64,000 nucleotides of DNA from contig NZ_RCCP01000004.1 in NCBI RefSeq assembly GCF_003664125.1, positions 248,001 to 312,000 of the forward strand, written 5' to 3'. Positions 1 to 8,727 of the stretch are shown one piece after another. The notes under the pieces were generated by a model. It saw nothing but the letters and a program-made list of their open reading frames with translations. It was not told where the DNA came from and did no database searches. Every line of letters begins with the position of its first letter. Positions within the stretch are counted from its first letter, which is position 1. Position numbers and translations under genes: made by a program. Origin of the DNA: Planococcus citreus (GTDB lineage: Bacteria > Bacillota > Bacilli > Bacillales_A > Planococcaceae).

Positions 1-1
1 A

Positions 2-583
2 AGTCACGATGAAATGGTTTACGTGCACGGTGCGGTCAAAGCACTTGCAGCGGATGCGATGAAGATTGCCAACGACGTACGCTGGCTCGCAAGTGGCCCA
101 CGCAGCGGCATCGGCGAAATCACGATTCCGGCAAATGAGCCGGGCAGCTCGATTATGCCAGGAAAAGTCAACCCGACACAAAGCGAAGCCTTGACGATGG
201 TATCGGCCCAGGTCATGGGCAACGACGCTGCGATCGGTTTTGCGGCAAGCCAAGGGAACTTCGAACTCAATGTCTTCAAACCGGTCATTGCGTACAATTT
301 CCTGCAATCAGTCCGCCTGTTGACGGATTCACTTGTTTCTTTCAACGATAATTGTGCAATCGGCATTGAAGCGAACTTGGACGTCATCGAGAACCATGTG
401 AAGAATTCCTTGATGCTTGTCACTTCACTCAACCCGCATATCGGCTACGAAAAAGCGGCAGCGATTGCTAAGCAAGCACATAACGAAGGCACGACGCTGA
501 AAGAATCAGCAGTCAAGAGCGGCCATTTAACGGCGGAGCAATTCGACGAATGGGTGCGCCCAGAGAATATGGTAGGAAAATAA
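2..583 (+). CDS. fumC: Class II fumarate hydratase, C-terminal part (cut by window edge)
   Basis: Fumarase of the TCA cycle, interconverting fumarate and (S)-malate in the cytoplasm. The reading frame is open from base 2, so the gene starts upstream of the window. The class II signature [11 protein letters not shown] is at about 159-191, followed by the conserved N-A-x-F-E-L-N-V region and a C-terminal domain ending [11 protein letters not shown]. Only about 193 of roughly 460 residues are visible, and what is visible looks intact. A strong terminator follows directly. Confidence 0.95.
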   Translation, partial: SHDEMVYVHGAVKALAADAMKIANDVRWLASGPRSGIGEITIPANEPGSSIMPGKVNPTQSEALTMVSAQVMGNDAAIGFAASQGNFELNVFKPVIAYNFLQSVRLLTDSLVSFNDNCAIGIEANLDVIENHVKNSLMLVTSLNPHIGYEKAAAIAKQAHNEGTTLKESAVKSGHLTAEQFDEWVRPENMVGK

Positions 584-587
584 TGCA

Positions 588-617
588 AACAGCCGGGAGT
601 TTCCCGGCTGTTTTTTT
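588..617 (+). terminator. Intrinsic terminator of fumC
   Basis: An 11-bp stem (AACAGCCGGGA with TCCCGGCTGTT) is followed by a run of T, five bases after the fumC stop codon. Confidence 0.9.
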
Positions 618-708
618 GTGGAACAAGGAGTTTCAGGGTAGGAAATAGAAGTAGAGGGAACGAGGAAACGAAAAAGCAAGACACAAGAAATTACAGAAGA
701 GGTGCAGT

Positions 709-1371
709 ATGCAAAAACCATTTATTACATCATGGAGCGGCGGCAAAGACTCCGCATTAGCATTTTACCGGGCGGTTCAGCAAGGGCATGTGCCGATTGC
801 GTTGTTCACCATGTTTGAGGAAGACGGAGAACACTCAAAATCCCACGGGCTGAAAAAGCAGATCTTGGAAGCACAAGCGGAACGGATGGGCTTGCCTTTA
901 GTGATTGGCGAAGCCGACTGGGCAGGATATGAAGAGGAATTTATTCGCCACTTGCAGAATTTCAAAGAACAAGGCATCGAAATGGGTGTGTACGGGGATA
1001 TTGACCTGCAGGATCATCTTGATTGGGTTGAAAAAGTCAGCAAACAGGCAGAACTCGATGTCTTGCATCCCTTATGGCAAGAAGCCCGCCGGTCACTGTT
1101 GGAAGAACTGGTCGAAGAAGAGTTTAAAGCCGTCATTACAGTGGTGGATACTGCGCGTGTCGGAGAGGAGTTTCTCGGGCGCATTTTCACCCGCGGGCTG
1201 ATCGAAGAGCTCGAGGCACTCGGCATCGATGCTTGCGGAGAGGAAGGGGAATTCCATACCACATTAGTAGACGGCCCGATTTTTGTTGAACCGTTGCCAG
1301 TGGAGTTCGGAGACATCGTGCGCAACGGCCAATACGCGATGCTTGAAGTGAAACTTCAAACAGGGGAGTGA
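709..1371 (+). CDS. Dph6-like ATP-pyrophosphatase (diphthine-ammonia ligase family)
   Basis: Soluble 220-residue protein of the adenine-nucleotide alpha-hydrolase (PP-loop) superfamily. The PP-loop SGGKDS is at residues 9-14, and the family motif GEEGEFHT is near residue 178. Archaeal and eukaryotic Dph6 amidates diphthine on elongation factor 2. Bacteria lack diphthamide, so the bacterial substrate is unknown. The next gene begins seven bases after the stop, suggesting one transcript. Confidence is high for the family and low for the reaction. Confidence 0.85.
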   Translation: MQKPFITSWSGGKDSALAFYRAVQQGHVPIALFTMFEEDGEHSKSHGLKKQILEAQAERMGLPLVIGEADWAGYEEEFIRHLQNFKEQGIEMGVYGDIDLQDHLDWVEKVSKQAELDVLHPLWQEARRSLLEELVEEEFKAVITVVDTARVGEEFLGRIFTRGLIEELEALGIDACGEEGEFHTTLVDGPIFVEPLPVEFGDIVRNGQYAMLEVKLQTGE

Positions 1372-1377
1372 TGGAAT

Positions 1378-2373
1378 GTGATCCAGATCATCAGTGTAGA
1401 AGAAAAGCATATCCGCCAAATGTCTGCATTGCTTTCAAAACGCCAGGCGCGGGAGCGGAAGATTTTCCCGTATCTGCCGGATAAGTTCGAGGAAATCGAT
1501 GAAGCGGAGATTGTCATCCGCAAATTGCTCGAGCGCCCATATGTCAGCGGAGTGGTCGCTGTCCGTGGCATTGATGTGATCGGATACCTGGTTTATGAAT
1601 TCAAGGAAGAAGCGCATCGCGGACGCTATGTGTGGATGGATTATGAATCAATTGCCATCAGTGAGCATGAACATCCGCGCCTGTTGCGCTTATTATATGC
1701 GGATGCTGGAGCGGAATGGGTGAAGCATGGCTATTTCCACCACGTGTTGATGGCGCCGCTTGGAGATGAAATGGTGTTCGAGCAATGGCTAGATCAAGGA
1801 TTCGCCTTCGAGCAAAAATATGCGATTCTGTCGCTGGATGATTACGAACCGAAAAACGGAACGCTGCCTGAACTCGAATTTCGGCGCGGCACGAAAGCGG
1901 ATGCGCCGCTTTTGAAAAAAATGGCGGTGTGGAACAGCATCCACCAGGCAGCCGCACCTTCTTGGCATCCAATCACGAGAGAAACGATGGAAAACGTCCA
2001 GAAAAGCTATGTCGCACTGACGGAAGACGAAGAAGCCTATCTATGGCTCGTTAACCAAGGTGAACAAGCTGCCGGCTTCCATGTTTATTTCCGCAAGGAG
2101 GACCCTTTCAGTTTGGTGACGCCCGAGAATTGCGTGGAGCTGCCAGCTGCTTCGACCAACCCGGATATGCGAAGCCGCGGCATCGGCAGAGCACTGGCAA
2201 ACTATTGCTTCGGCGAATTGAAGAAAGAGGGCTATGATTATATTTTTGCCGACTGGCATACGCCAAACCAAATGGCTTCCTATTTCTGGCCGCGTATGGG
2301 TTTCCAGCCCGTCATGGTCCGGATGTCGCGCCAAATCGATCCACGCATTTCATGGGCGCACGGCCACGACTGA
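1378..2373 (+). CDS. GNAT-family N-acetyltransferase, probably two-domain
   Basis: A 331-residue protein starting at GTG; GGGGAG lies about nine bases upstream and the ATGs nearby are in closed frames. The C-terminal half (about 165-325) has a GNAT acetyl-CoA pyrophosphate-binding motif, R-S-R-G-I-G-R-A-L-A, then a Y-F-W-P-R-M-G-F block typical of the last GNAT strands. The N-terminal half looks like a degenerate second GNAT fold. The substrate is unknown. It is probably cotranscribed with the Dph6-like gene. Confidence 0.75.
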   Translation: MIQIISVEEKHIRQMSALLSKRQARERKIFPYLPDKFEEIDEAEIVIRKLLERPYVSGVVAVRGIDVIGYLVYEFKEEAHRGRYVWMDYESIAISEHEHPRLLRLLYADAGAEWVKHGYFHHVLMAPLGDEMVFEQWLDQGFAFEQKYAILSLDDYEPKNGTLPELEFRRGTKADAPLLKKMAVWNSIHQAAAPSWHPITRETMENVQKSYVALTEDEEAYLWLVNQGEQAAGFHVYFRKEDPFSLVTPENCVELPAASTNPDMRSRGIGRALANYCFGELKKEGYDYIFADWHTPNQMASYFWPRMGFQPVMVRMSRQIDPRISWAHGHD

Positions 2374-2464
2374 ACAGAGAGCATCGCTTTGCTTGCTCAA
2401 GGAAATTAGCTTCGTTATACTCGTAGGCGTGTTGGAAATGATGATATTTCCCAAGCCTTTCCTG

Positions 2465-2500
2465 AAAAAACTACATTTCTTTGTAGTTTTTTCTTTTTTT
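2465..2500 (+). terminator. Intrinsic terminator after the GNAT gene
   Basis: Stem AAAAAACTACA with TGTAGTTTTTT around a six-base loop, followed by T-rich sequence, about 90 bases after the preceding stop. Confidence 0.85.
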
Positions 2501-2562
2501 GTGGTTATAACAAGCAAGTCAAAGGGAAGGGAAAAAGGGATTAAATAATTGAGGGGGATTCG

Positions 2563-4140
2563 ATGAAAAAGAAAGGCTTGATCGATTACCGGATTTTTCT
2601 TCCGGCTTTGATCATCATCATCGCAATCAGCGTTCCACTCGCGCTTTATGAAAGCCGTTCATTGGAATTGCTGAATGGGATTTTTACGACGATTGTTGAA
2701 GTATTCAGCTGGGGTTATCTCTGGTATGGCATTATTTTGGTAGGAGCGGCATTGTATTTTTCGTATTCCAAATATGGCGATATCGTTCTCGGCGATCCAG
2801 CAGAAAAGCCGCGCTTGACTTTGTTCGAGTATGCATCCATCTTGATCGCCATGGGGCTCGGTTCCACAATCATGCGTACCGGCATGTTGCAATGGACATC
2901 CGTGGCGAACAACCCGCCGGCCGGCATGGAGGCGGGTTCACCGGAATCGATTTTAATGGGCAATGCTTACAGCATGTTCTTATGGGGCTTCCAGGTATTC
3001 GCGATCTTTGTCATGATCGCCCCGGCGATGGCTTATACGCTGCACGTTAAGAAAAAGCCGATGATGCGCATGTCAGAAGCAGCACGTCCGGTGTTTGGCG
3101 ATAAATTGGCAGACGGCTGGGCAGGGCGCCTGCTCGATGTCTTGTTCTTGCTCAGCATCATGACAGGGGCTGCGGTTACGCTCGGTCTGGGCGCACCGAT
3201 CATCACGTATAATATTTCTGCGTTAATGAACATTGATGTAACGTTCGGGTTAACACTCGTCGTCACGATTGTCTGGGTAGCGCTGTTTTCCGTCAGTGCT
3301 TACCTTGGCGTGGAAAAGGGTATCAAGCGGCTCAGTACCTTCAATATTTATTTGGCGGGAGCCTTTACTGTCTTCATTCTCTTGGCAGGGCCAGGAGTCT
3401 TTATCCTGAATTATTTCTCGGACAGCGTTGCGTCGCTGTTTACGAATTACTTGAGTTTTTCACTCAATACGGACTCAGTTTACCAAGGCGCGGCGTCGCA
3501 TGTGCAAAGCAATACGGTGTTTTGGTTTGCTTATAGTGCCACATGGGCGATGCTGCATTCGGTGTTTGCGGCCCGTATTTCAAGAGGGCGCACCATCCGC
3601 GAGATGATCATGACCTATCTATTGGCGCCTACGCTGTTGTCGTGGATTGCCACAGGTGTTCTTGGTGGGCTCGGCGTCCACCGTTATTTGACGGGTGAAC
3701 TGCCGATTTTGGATATGGTGAAAGAAGACCGGATGGCAGTCATTCCTGAAATTCTTTCGACCTTGCCGCTTGGCGGATTGGCGATTGTGATTTTCATCAT
3801 CGTCGCGCTCATCTTCCTGACGACCACACTCGACTCGACGACTTACACGATTGCTGCTTATACGAGTACGCTTGATATGAGCAAAAATGAACCGCCGAAA
3901 ATTTTGCGCATCCTGGTTGCCGGCATCATCACCGTCATTTCACTGGTGCTCATGAGAATCGGCGGCTTGGCACCGCTCGAAGTGGTGTCTGGCTTGATGG
4001 GCTTGCCGATCATTTTCATCACCTTCCTGATGATATATTCGGCGAAAAAAATGATGGACCAGGACCGTGCATGGCTCAACAATGTGCGAGATAAGGAAAC
4101 GCCGTTGAAGCGGTCAAAACAGAAAACGAAAAGTGAATAA
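2563..4140 (+). CDS. Atypical BCCT-family transporter
   Basis: A 525-residue, roughly 12-helix secondary transporter. The BCCT family carries betaine, carnitine, choline and related quaternary amines, usually with sodium or by exchange. The family hallmark ARISRGRTIRE (about 343-353) is present. The tryptophan-rich substrate regions of betaine carriers are not: where OpuD-like proteins have FWGVAEP this one reads R-T-G-M-L-Q-W, and the helix before ARISRGRT reads W-A-M-L-H-S-V-F-A instead of W-S-P-F-V-G. The substrate is therefore uncertain. The start is ATG after a GAGGGGG site. It has its own terminator. Confidence 0.85.
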   Translation: MKKKGLIDYRIFLPALIIIIAISVPLALYESRSLELLNGIFTTIVEVFSWGYLWYGIILVGAALYFSYSKYGDIVLGDPAEKPRLTLFEYASILIAMGLGSTIMRTGMLQWTSVANNPPAGMEAGSPESILMGNAYSMFLWGFQVFAIFVMIAPAMAYTLHVKKKPMMRMSEAARPVFGDKLADGWAGRLLDVLFLLSIMTGAAVTLGLGAPIITYNISALMNIDVTFGLTLVVTIVWVALFSVSAYLGVEKGIKRLSTFNIYLAGAFTVFILLAGPGVFILNYFSDSVASLFTNYLSFSLNTDSVYQGAASHVQSNTVFWFAYSATWAMLHSVFAARISRGRTIREMIMTYLLAPTLLSWIATGVLGGLGVHRYLTGELPILDMVKEDRMAVIPEILSTLPLGGLAIVIFIIVALIFLTTTLDSTTYTIAAYTSTLDMSKNEPPKILRILVAGIITVISLVLMRIGGLAPLEVVSGLMGLPIIFITFLMIYSAKKMMDQDRAWLNNVRDKETPLKRSKQKTKSE

Positions 4141-4157
4141 CTAATTGAATTATTAGA

Positions 4158-4199
4158 TAGACCTGGCTTTCATCTTCACATGGAAGCTGGGTCTTTTTA
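4158..4199 (+). terminator. Imperfect terminator after the BCCT gene
   Basis: AGACCTGGCTTTC pairs imperfectly with GGAAGCTGGGTCT and is followed by TTTT. Confidence 0.7.
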
Positions 4200-4217
4200 A
4201 TGCAAGAACTTGGATAG

Positions 4218-4290
4218 GACAAGGAAATTCTGGACAAATTCGATTTTAACGTGGAAGATAAAAGTATCGCTATCGATTTCACAGGTGGCT
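4218..4290 (+). pseudogene. Remnant of a SulP STAS domain
   Basis: The reading frame from 4218 gives DKEILDKFDFNVEDKSIAID followed by FT. This matches the STAS segment of the intact SulP gene at about 8312-8377, which reads [18 protein letters not shown] followed by FT. An in-frame TAG lies just upstream and there is no start codon or membrane domain. It sits directly before uspA; SulP and universal-stress proteins are often paired. It looks like the tail of a deleted sulP gene whose uspA partner survived. Confidence 0.6.
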
Positions 4291-4351
4291 ATCTCTGTGT
4301 TAACGCACGAGCACGCCAAATGACTGACTCATTAAAGGGGAGTGTTGAGAA

Positions 4352-4771
4352 GTGTACAAGAAAATCCTACTCGCTGTGGATGGTTCCGACCATTCAGTCC
4401 GTGCAGCTAAAGAAGCCGTGAAAATAGCAAAAGGATCAGATGATTCACAGATTACGATCGTTTTCGTCGCGGATCACGACAACGCGAAAAACGAAGTGCT
4501 TCACAGCGGCAGTTCCGCGGAGCTGGATTTCCAACGCCGCAAGAAATTGCAGCCGGTCGAAGAAGCGATCGCATCGGAGAACATCAAATACCGCGTCGAG
4601 ATCCTTCATGGGACGCCGGGCCCGACGATTGTCGATTTCGCCAATAAGGAAGCGTTCGACATGCTCGTGATCGGCAGCCGTGGCTTGAACTCCTTGCAGG
4701 AGATGGTGCTCGGCAGCGTCAGCCATAAAGTGGTCAAGCGCGCGAACTGCCCGGTACTGATCGTAAAATAA
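4352..4771 (+). CDS. Universal stress protein, UspA family
   Basis: A 139-residue single-domain Usp protein of the nucleotide-binding alpha/beta fold. The N-terminus YKKILLAVDGSDHS and the C-terminal G-S-R-G-L-N-S-L-Q-E-M-V-L-G-S-V-S region match the ATP-binding G-2x-G-9x-G-S/T type motif. The start is GTG at 4352, with AAAGGGGA about ten bases upstream. The gene lies downstream of a SulP fragment, suggesting it was once the second gene of a sulP-usp operon. The family acts in stress survival; the specific role is unknown. Confidence 0.9.
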   Translation: MYKKILLAVDGSDHSVRAAKEAVKIAKGSDDSQITIVFVADHDNAKNEVLHSGSSAELDFQRRKKLQPVEEAIASENIKYRVEILHGTPGPTIVDFANKEAFDMLVIGSRGLNSLQEMVLGSVSHKVVKRANCPVLIVK

Positions 4772-4772
4772 G

Positions 4773-4801
4773 AAAAAGGGCTCCCAGGTGGAGCCCTTTT
4801 T
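4773..4801 (+). terminator. Intrinsic terminator of the usp gene
   Basis: Stem AAAAAGGGCTCC with GGAGCCCTTTTT around a five-base loop. Confidence 0.92.
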
Positions 4802-4828
4802 GCTGTAGCAGGCAGAAGGGAGAACTAG

Positions 4829-6094
4829 GTGAAACAGACTGCGCCAATACATACGCCGTTTTATTACGGCTGGGTCATCGTCGCGATTTCGGCGTTGTCG
4901 TATTTCTTTTCGGGACCCGGCCAAACCTTTTCCAATGCCATTTTCATCGATTATTATATTGAAGAGTTCGGATGGAGCCGCTCGACGGTGTCAGGGATCT
5001 ATTCTGCGGCCACTTTGCTTGCTGGTTTCCTGATCTTTATGGTCGGCAGGCTGGTCGATAGCCAGGGAGCACGCAAGATGGCGGTCATCATTTCCAGCTT
5101 GCTGGGGCTCGCCTGTTTGTTTAACGGATTGATCGCCAATACTTTCATGCTGTTTATCGGCTTCTTTTTGATTCGCCTGCTTGGGCAAGGCTCGATGTCA
5201 CTCACGCCGAAGTCGCTCGTGCCGCAATGGTTCATCGCCAAAAGAGGGCGGGCTCTCAGCCTCGCAGCACTCGGGGCGATGGTCGGTTCTGCCGTCTTTC
5301 CATTGCTCAATGTGTGGTTGATCGAAACTTTCGATTGGCGCATTGCGTGGATGCTGCTCGGCGCGTCCGTGTTGGTTATTTTTACGCCGCTCGCGTTTTT
5401 GCTGATCCGCAACAAGCCGGAAGATATCGGCTTGCGTCCTGACGGGGAAGTGATTCCTGAAGGGGAAACCGCAGAGAAGAGTTTGTCGGCAGATATTAGC
5501 TGGACCGTGAAAGAAGCGCAGAAAACCCGCGCCTTTTGGTTGCTGCTGTTTTGCGTCGCAACGCCAGCCTTGGTGAACACGGGAATCACGTTCCATTTAG
5601 TATCGATTTTTTCACAGCAATCACTGACGCCTGAAGCTGCAGCGACCGTGCTGAGCTTGATGGCGGTCGTCGGATTTCCGGTAACGTTTTTGGCCGGCTA
5701 TTTGTTGGATAAAATTGAAGTGCGCTGGATGCTGGTCGCCTTGTTTGCCGGAGAGATCATTTTCATTTTGCTGCTCCAGCAAGCGACGGTTCTGTCGTTA
5801 GCAATCTTGTTCGGCGTCGTATGGGGAGCCGTATCAGGGATTGAGCGGGTCACGTTGAGCATTGTCTGGCCCAATTACTACGGCCGCCAGTATATCGGCA
5901 GCATCAGCGGCATCGCCATGGCGATCATGGTCATCGGCTCTGCCTTAGGGCCCTTGCCGTTCGGCTTGTTTTACGATTTCCTTGGCGGCTACGATGAAGC
6001 ATTAAGCTTCCTGCTCATCATCCCGGCTTTAGCAATCGTCGCTTCCATCCTGGCAAAACCACCCGTGAAAGAAGAGTTGAAAACCGGACAATAG
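4829..6094 (+). CDS. Major facilitator superfamily transporter
   Basis: A 421-residue, 12-helix MFS protein. The loop between helices 2 and 3 has G-R-L-V-D-S-Q-G-A-R-K, a version of the MFS G-x-L-x-D-x-x-G-x-R signature. N-terminal F-Y-Y-G-W-V-I-V resembles the oxalate/formate-antiporter and monocarboxylate branch. A charged cytoplasmic loop lies near residues 205-230. The start is GTG with an AGGGAGAA site upstream. It is monocistronic and no partner suggests the substrate. No terminator directly follows; repeat R1 does. Confidence 0.85.
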   Translation: MKQTAPIHTPFYYGWVIVAISALSYFFSGPGQTFSNAIFIDYYIEEFGWSRSTVSGIYSAATLLAGFLIFMVGRLVDSQGARKMAVIISSLLGLACLFNGLIANTFMLFIGFFLIRLLGQGSMSLTPKSLVPQWFIAKRGRALSLAALGAMVGSAVFPLLNVWLIETFDWRIAWMLLGASVLVIFTPLAFLLIRNKPEDIGLRPDGEVIPEGETAEKSLSADISWTVKEAQKTRAFWLLLFCVATPALVNTGITFHLVSIFSQQSLTPEAAATVLSLMAVVGFPVTFLAGYLLDKIEVRWMLVALFAGEIIFILLLQQATVLSLAILFGVVWGAVSGIERVTLSIVWPNYYGRQYIGSISGIAMAIMVIGSALGPLPFGLFYDFLGGYDEALSFLLIIPALAIVASILAKPPVKEELKTGQ

Positions 6095-6103
6095 AAAAAG
6101 AGG

Positions 6104-6332
6104 GTTGAAGAAGTCTATAATCCGCTATGAATGAAAAAGGAAATCACCATTTCTACATTCAAAAATCAATGACTTAGCTAAGTATTTGGAGAAGCGTTTG
6201 CTCGACTCCTGTGGGACTAGCGGGTTTGAGAGACCCCGCAGGAACGAAGTGACGAGGAGGCTCGATTCCCGCCCCACGGAAAGCGAGCGATAAGCTTCGG
6301 GAAATACGACTTCTTACCTTTTCGACAGCCTG
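6104..6332. repeat. Repeat R1, copy 1 (Bacillales-type intergenic element)
   Basis: About 230 bp shared with 23904-24205. Matching blocks are the left end GTTGAANAAGTCTANNATCC, the block TTTGGAGAAGCG, a core of GACCCCGCAGGA, GACGAGGAGGCT and CACGGAAAGCGAGCGAT, and the right end AATACGA-TTCTTA. Similar GC-rich blocks are common between genes in Bacillales. No open frame is conserved between copies. It lies between the MFS gene and the recombinase gene and ends against a terminator hairpin. Confidence 0.7.
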
Positions 6333-6362
6333 AAAAAAAGAGCGCCGAGGCGCTCTTTTTTT
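6333..6362. terminator. Bidirectional terminator between repeat R1 and the recombinase gene
   Basis: AAAAAAGAGCGCC pairs with GGCGCTCTTTTTT around a two-base loop. It ends at the stop codon of the minus-strand recombinase gene and can serve both strands. Confidence 0.9.
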
Positions 6363-6903
6363 AATTCTCCAAATAACGATACAAAGTGGATTTGCTGATG
6401 CCGGTCTGTTCTTTGATTTCGGCCAAGCTATAGGACTTGCTTTTATACATTTCGATCGCTTTTTTGACATTGGCATCCGGCTTGCGCGGGCGCCCGGCGT
6501 GCATGCCTTTTTGCTTGGCTTCCGATAAGCCCGCTTTGGTCTTCGCGCTGATGGAATCGCTCTGGAATTCGGCGATGGATTTCGCGATGTCCAAAAATGA
6601 AAACGACGTGCCTTTTGCAGTGTCGATATTTTCTTTAACGGCATGAAGGAACGCGCTTTTTTCTTCGAGCGCTTCAACCAGGTCCACCAATTGGCGGGTT
6701 GAATCTGCCAGCACATGGAGTTTCATTACTATGATGCGGTCTCCAGGGCCGACAGCTTCGAGCATGCGTTCCAGCTCGATCCGCTGTTTCGGGGAACTGT
6801 GGAATTCTATATGGATCACATCGCAGCCGAATTCTTCAAACAGGGCACGCTGCTTTTGACAATCTAAATCTTCTTCAATGGCTCTTGCGTAACCGATTCG
6901 CAC
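6361..6903 (-). CDS. Resolvase-type serine recombinase lacking catalytic residues
   Basis: A 180-residue protein with the resolvase N-terminal fold (1-125), the linker A-G-R-P-R-K and a C-terminal helix-turn-helix (about 150-178, ending SKSTLYRYLEN). Active resolvases begin YARVS, the serine being the nucleophile; this protein reads YARAI. The K-L-D-R-L-G-R-D block that supplies two catalytic arginines reads K-L-H-V-L-A-D-S. The DNA-binding half is well kept. It may act as a DNA-binding protein without strand exchange, or be inactive. No inverted repeats or cargo flank it. Confidence 0.8.
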   Translation of the reverse strand: MRIGYARAIEEDLDCQKQRALFEEFGCDVIHIEFHSSPKQRIELERMLEAVGPGDRIIVMKLHVLADSTRQLVDLVEALEEKSAFLHAVKENIDTAKGTSFSFLDIAKSIAEFQSDSISAKTKAGLSEAKQKGMHAGRPRKPDANVKKAIEMYKSKSYSLAEIKEQTGISKSTLYRYLEN

Positions 6904-7081
6904 GTAAAAAACTCCTCGCTGTACAAAGTGAATATATTATAACATATTAATTTTTTTGTAAAAACGGACCCAAAAAGGTTCCATTAATGGAGCGTCGGTG
7001 CTAAACTATTTTCATTGTGAAAAAATAAGGTTTCCAGTACATGAAGAAACTTTTAAATAAAGAATAGAGGAGCACGAACAC

Positions 7082-8542
7082 GTGAAACAAAGTCTTAAAA
7101 CCCAATGGTTCGGGAATATCCGCGGCGATATATTGTCAGGGATTCTCGTCGCCATTGCGCTTATTCCGGAAGCCATTGCCTTCTCCATCATTGCAGGGGT
7201 CGATCCGATGGTCGGCTTATACGCTTCCTTCAGCATTGCGGTCATCATCGCTTTCGTCGGCGGGCGTCCCGGCATGATTTCGGCCGCTACCGGCGCGATG
7301 GCGCTATTGATGGTGCCGCTTGTCCGTGACCACGGGCTGGAATACTTGCTCGCTGCGACGATTTTGACAGGGGTCATCCAAATCCTGTTCGGCGTTTTTA
7401 AAGTGGCAAGAGTGATGAAATTCATCCCACGCGCTGTCATGATCGGCTTCGTCAACGCGCTGGCCATCTTGATTTTCATGGCTCAAGTGCCGCATTTCAT
7501 CGGCATCAACAATATGACCTATCTCTTCGTGGCCATCACACTGGCCATTATCTACATCGTGCCGCGCTTTTTCAAAGCCATCCCGGCCCCGCTCATTGCG
7601 CTGGTCGTATTGACGGCAGTGGCCATCTATACTGGCTTAGATTTGCGGACCGTGGGCGACCTCGGCACGATCAATCAGACGCTCCCGAGCTTCCTATTGC
7701 CGGATGTGCCATTCAATTTGGAAACCTTGTCGATCATCTTCCCGTACTCACTTGCGCTGGCGATTGTCGGCTTGCTTGAATCGCTCTTGACGGCGAATAT
7801 CGTCGACGACATGACCGATACGACAAGCGACAAGAACAAAGAAGCCAGAGGGCAAGGAATCGCCAACTTCGTCACCGGTTTCTTCGGCGGAATGGCGGGC
7901 TGTGCGATGATCGGGCAATCGGTCATCAACGTCAAGTCGGGCGGCCGCGGCCGATTGTCGGCACTCGTTGCCGGTACGTTCCTGATGTTTTTGATCATCG
8001 TGCTCGGCAATGTCGTCGTACAGATCCCGATGCCGGTGCTTGTCGGCATCATGATCATGGTATCGATCGGCACATTCGACTGGGCTTCGTTCACTTACTT
8101 GAAAAAAGCACCGAAGACTGATTCGATTGTTATGGTTGCGACGGTCGCCATCGTTGTCTATACGCACGATTTATCGATTGGTGTACTAGCAGGCGTTTTA
8201 CTGAGTGCCATCTTTTTCGTCTCGAAAATTTCCAAAATCAAAGTGGAAAAGCGTTTGCTCGATGCGACGCAATACCGTGTCGAAGGCCAATTGTTCTTCG
8301 CTTCGGTTGAAGATTTCCTGGAGAAATTCGATTTCGATATCGAACGTGAGAAAGTGATTATCGATTTCACGGATGCCCATATTTGGGACGATTCCGGCGT
8401 CGGCGCCGTCGACAGGGTCGTGCTGAAGTTCCGCGAAAATGCCAATGAAGTGGAAGTGACCGGCCTGGATGCAGGAAGCCAGAAACTGATCGATCAATTG
8501 GCGATCTTCAAAAGCTCGAATGCTAAACTACCTACCCATTGA
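7082..8542 (+). CDS. SulP-family anion transporter with STAS domain
   Basis: A 486-residue protein. Residues 10-380 form the multi-helix SulP/SLC26 transport domain, which includes P-x-A-I-A-F near the start and later G-x-x-N-x-x-x-G-F-F-G-G-M. Residues about 390-480 are a C-terminal STAS domain with [18 protein letters not shown]. SulP proteins carry sulfate, bicarbonate, dicarboxylates or other anions; the substrate cannot be read from sequence. The start is GTG, with AGAGGAG about nine bases upstream. Unlike many relatives it has no adjacent usp gene; a lone usp with a SulP fragment lies 2.7 kb upstream. Confidence 0.9.
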   Translation: MKQSLKTQWFGNIRGDILSGILVAIALIPEAIAFSIIAGVDPMVGLYASFSIAVIIAFVGGRPGMISAATGAMALLMVPLVRDHGLEYLLAATILTGVIQILFGVFKVARVMKFIPRAVMIGFVNALAILIFMAQVPHFIGINNMTYLFVAITLAIIYIVPRFFKAIPAPLIALVVLTAVAIYTGLDLRTVGDLGTINQTLPSFLLPDVPFNLETLSIIFPYSLALAIVGLLESLLTANIVDDMTDTTSDKNKEARGQGIANFVTGFFGGMAGCAMIGQSVINVKSGGRGRLSALVAGTFLMFLIIVLGNVVVQIPMPVLVGIMIMVSIGTFDWASFTYLKKAPKTDSIVMVATVAIVVYTHDLSIGVLAGVLLSAIFFVSKISKIKVEKRLLDATQYRVEGQLFFASVEDFLEKFDFDIEREKVIIDFTDAHIWDDSGVGAVDRVVLKFRENANEVEVTGLDAGSQKLIDQLAIFKSSNAKLPTH

Positions 8543-8552
8543 TGAAATTATA

Positions 8553-8588
8553 GAGAAGCCCGTCCTTTCAAAAAGGACGGGCTTCTTT
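8553..8588 (+). terminator. Intrinsic terminator of the SulP gene
   Basis: AGAAGCCCGTCCTTT pairs with AAGGACGGGCTTCTTT, a stem of about 14 bp. Confidence 0.92.
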
Positions 8589-8727
8589 GCGTCTGGACAC
8601 ATCAGCGGGATCAAATAATAAAAAAAGATGTAAAGCGTTCGCTTTTTAGAAATATTTTCTATTTAAACAAAATTTTTATACTATATAATAACCGTAAATA
8701 GGTTTTATTGGAAAAGAGGTATTCATT

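Noticed and set aside
4200-4350. SulP-like fragment considered as a functional leader peptide for uspA
   Set aside because: No start codon in frame after the upstream stop; similarity to a STAS domain is better explained as gene remains.
6174-6716. Minus-strand open frame of 180 codons over repeat R1
   Set aside because: It is the antisense-frame shadow of the recombinase gene running into repeat sequence, and it crosses the terminator hairpin.
6361-8542. Recombinase and SulP gene considered as a mobile element
   Set aside because: No inverted-repeat ends, target duplications, transposase or resistance cargo; neighbours look like ordinary chromosomal genes.
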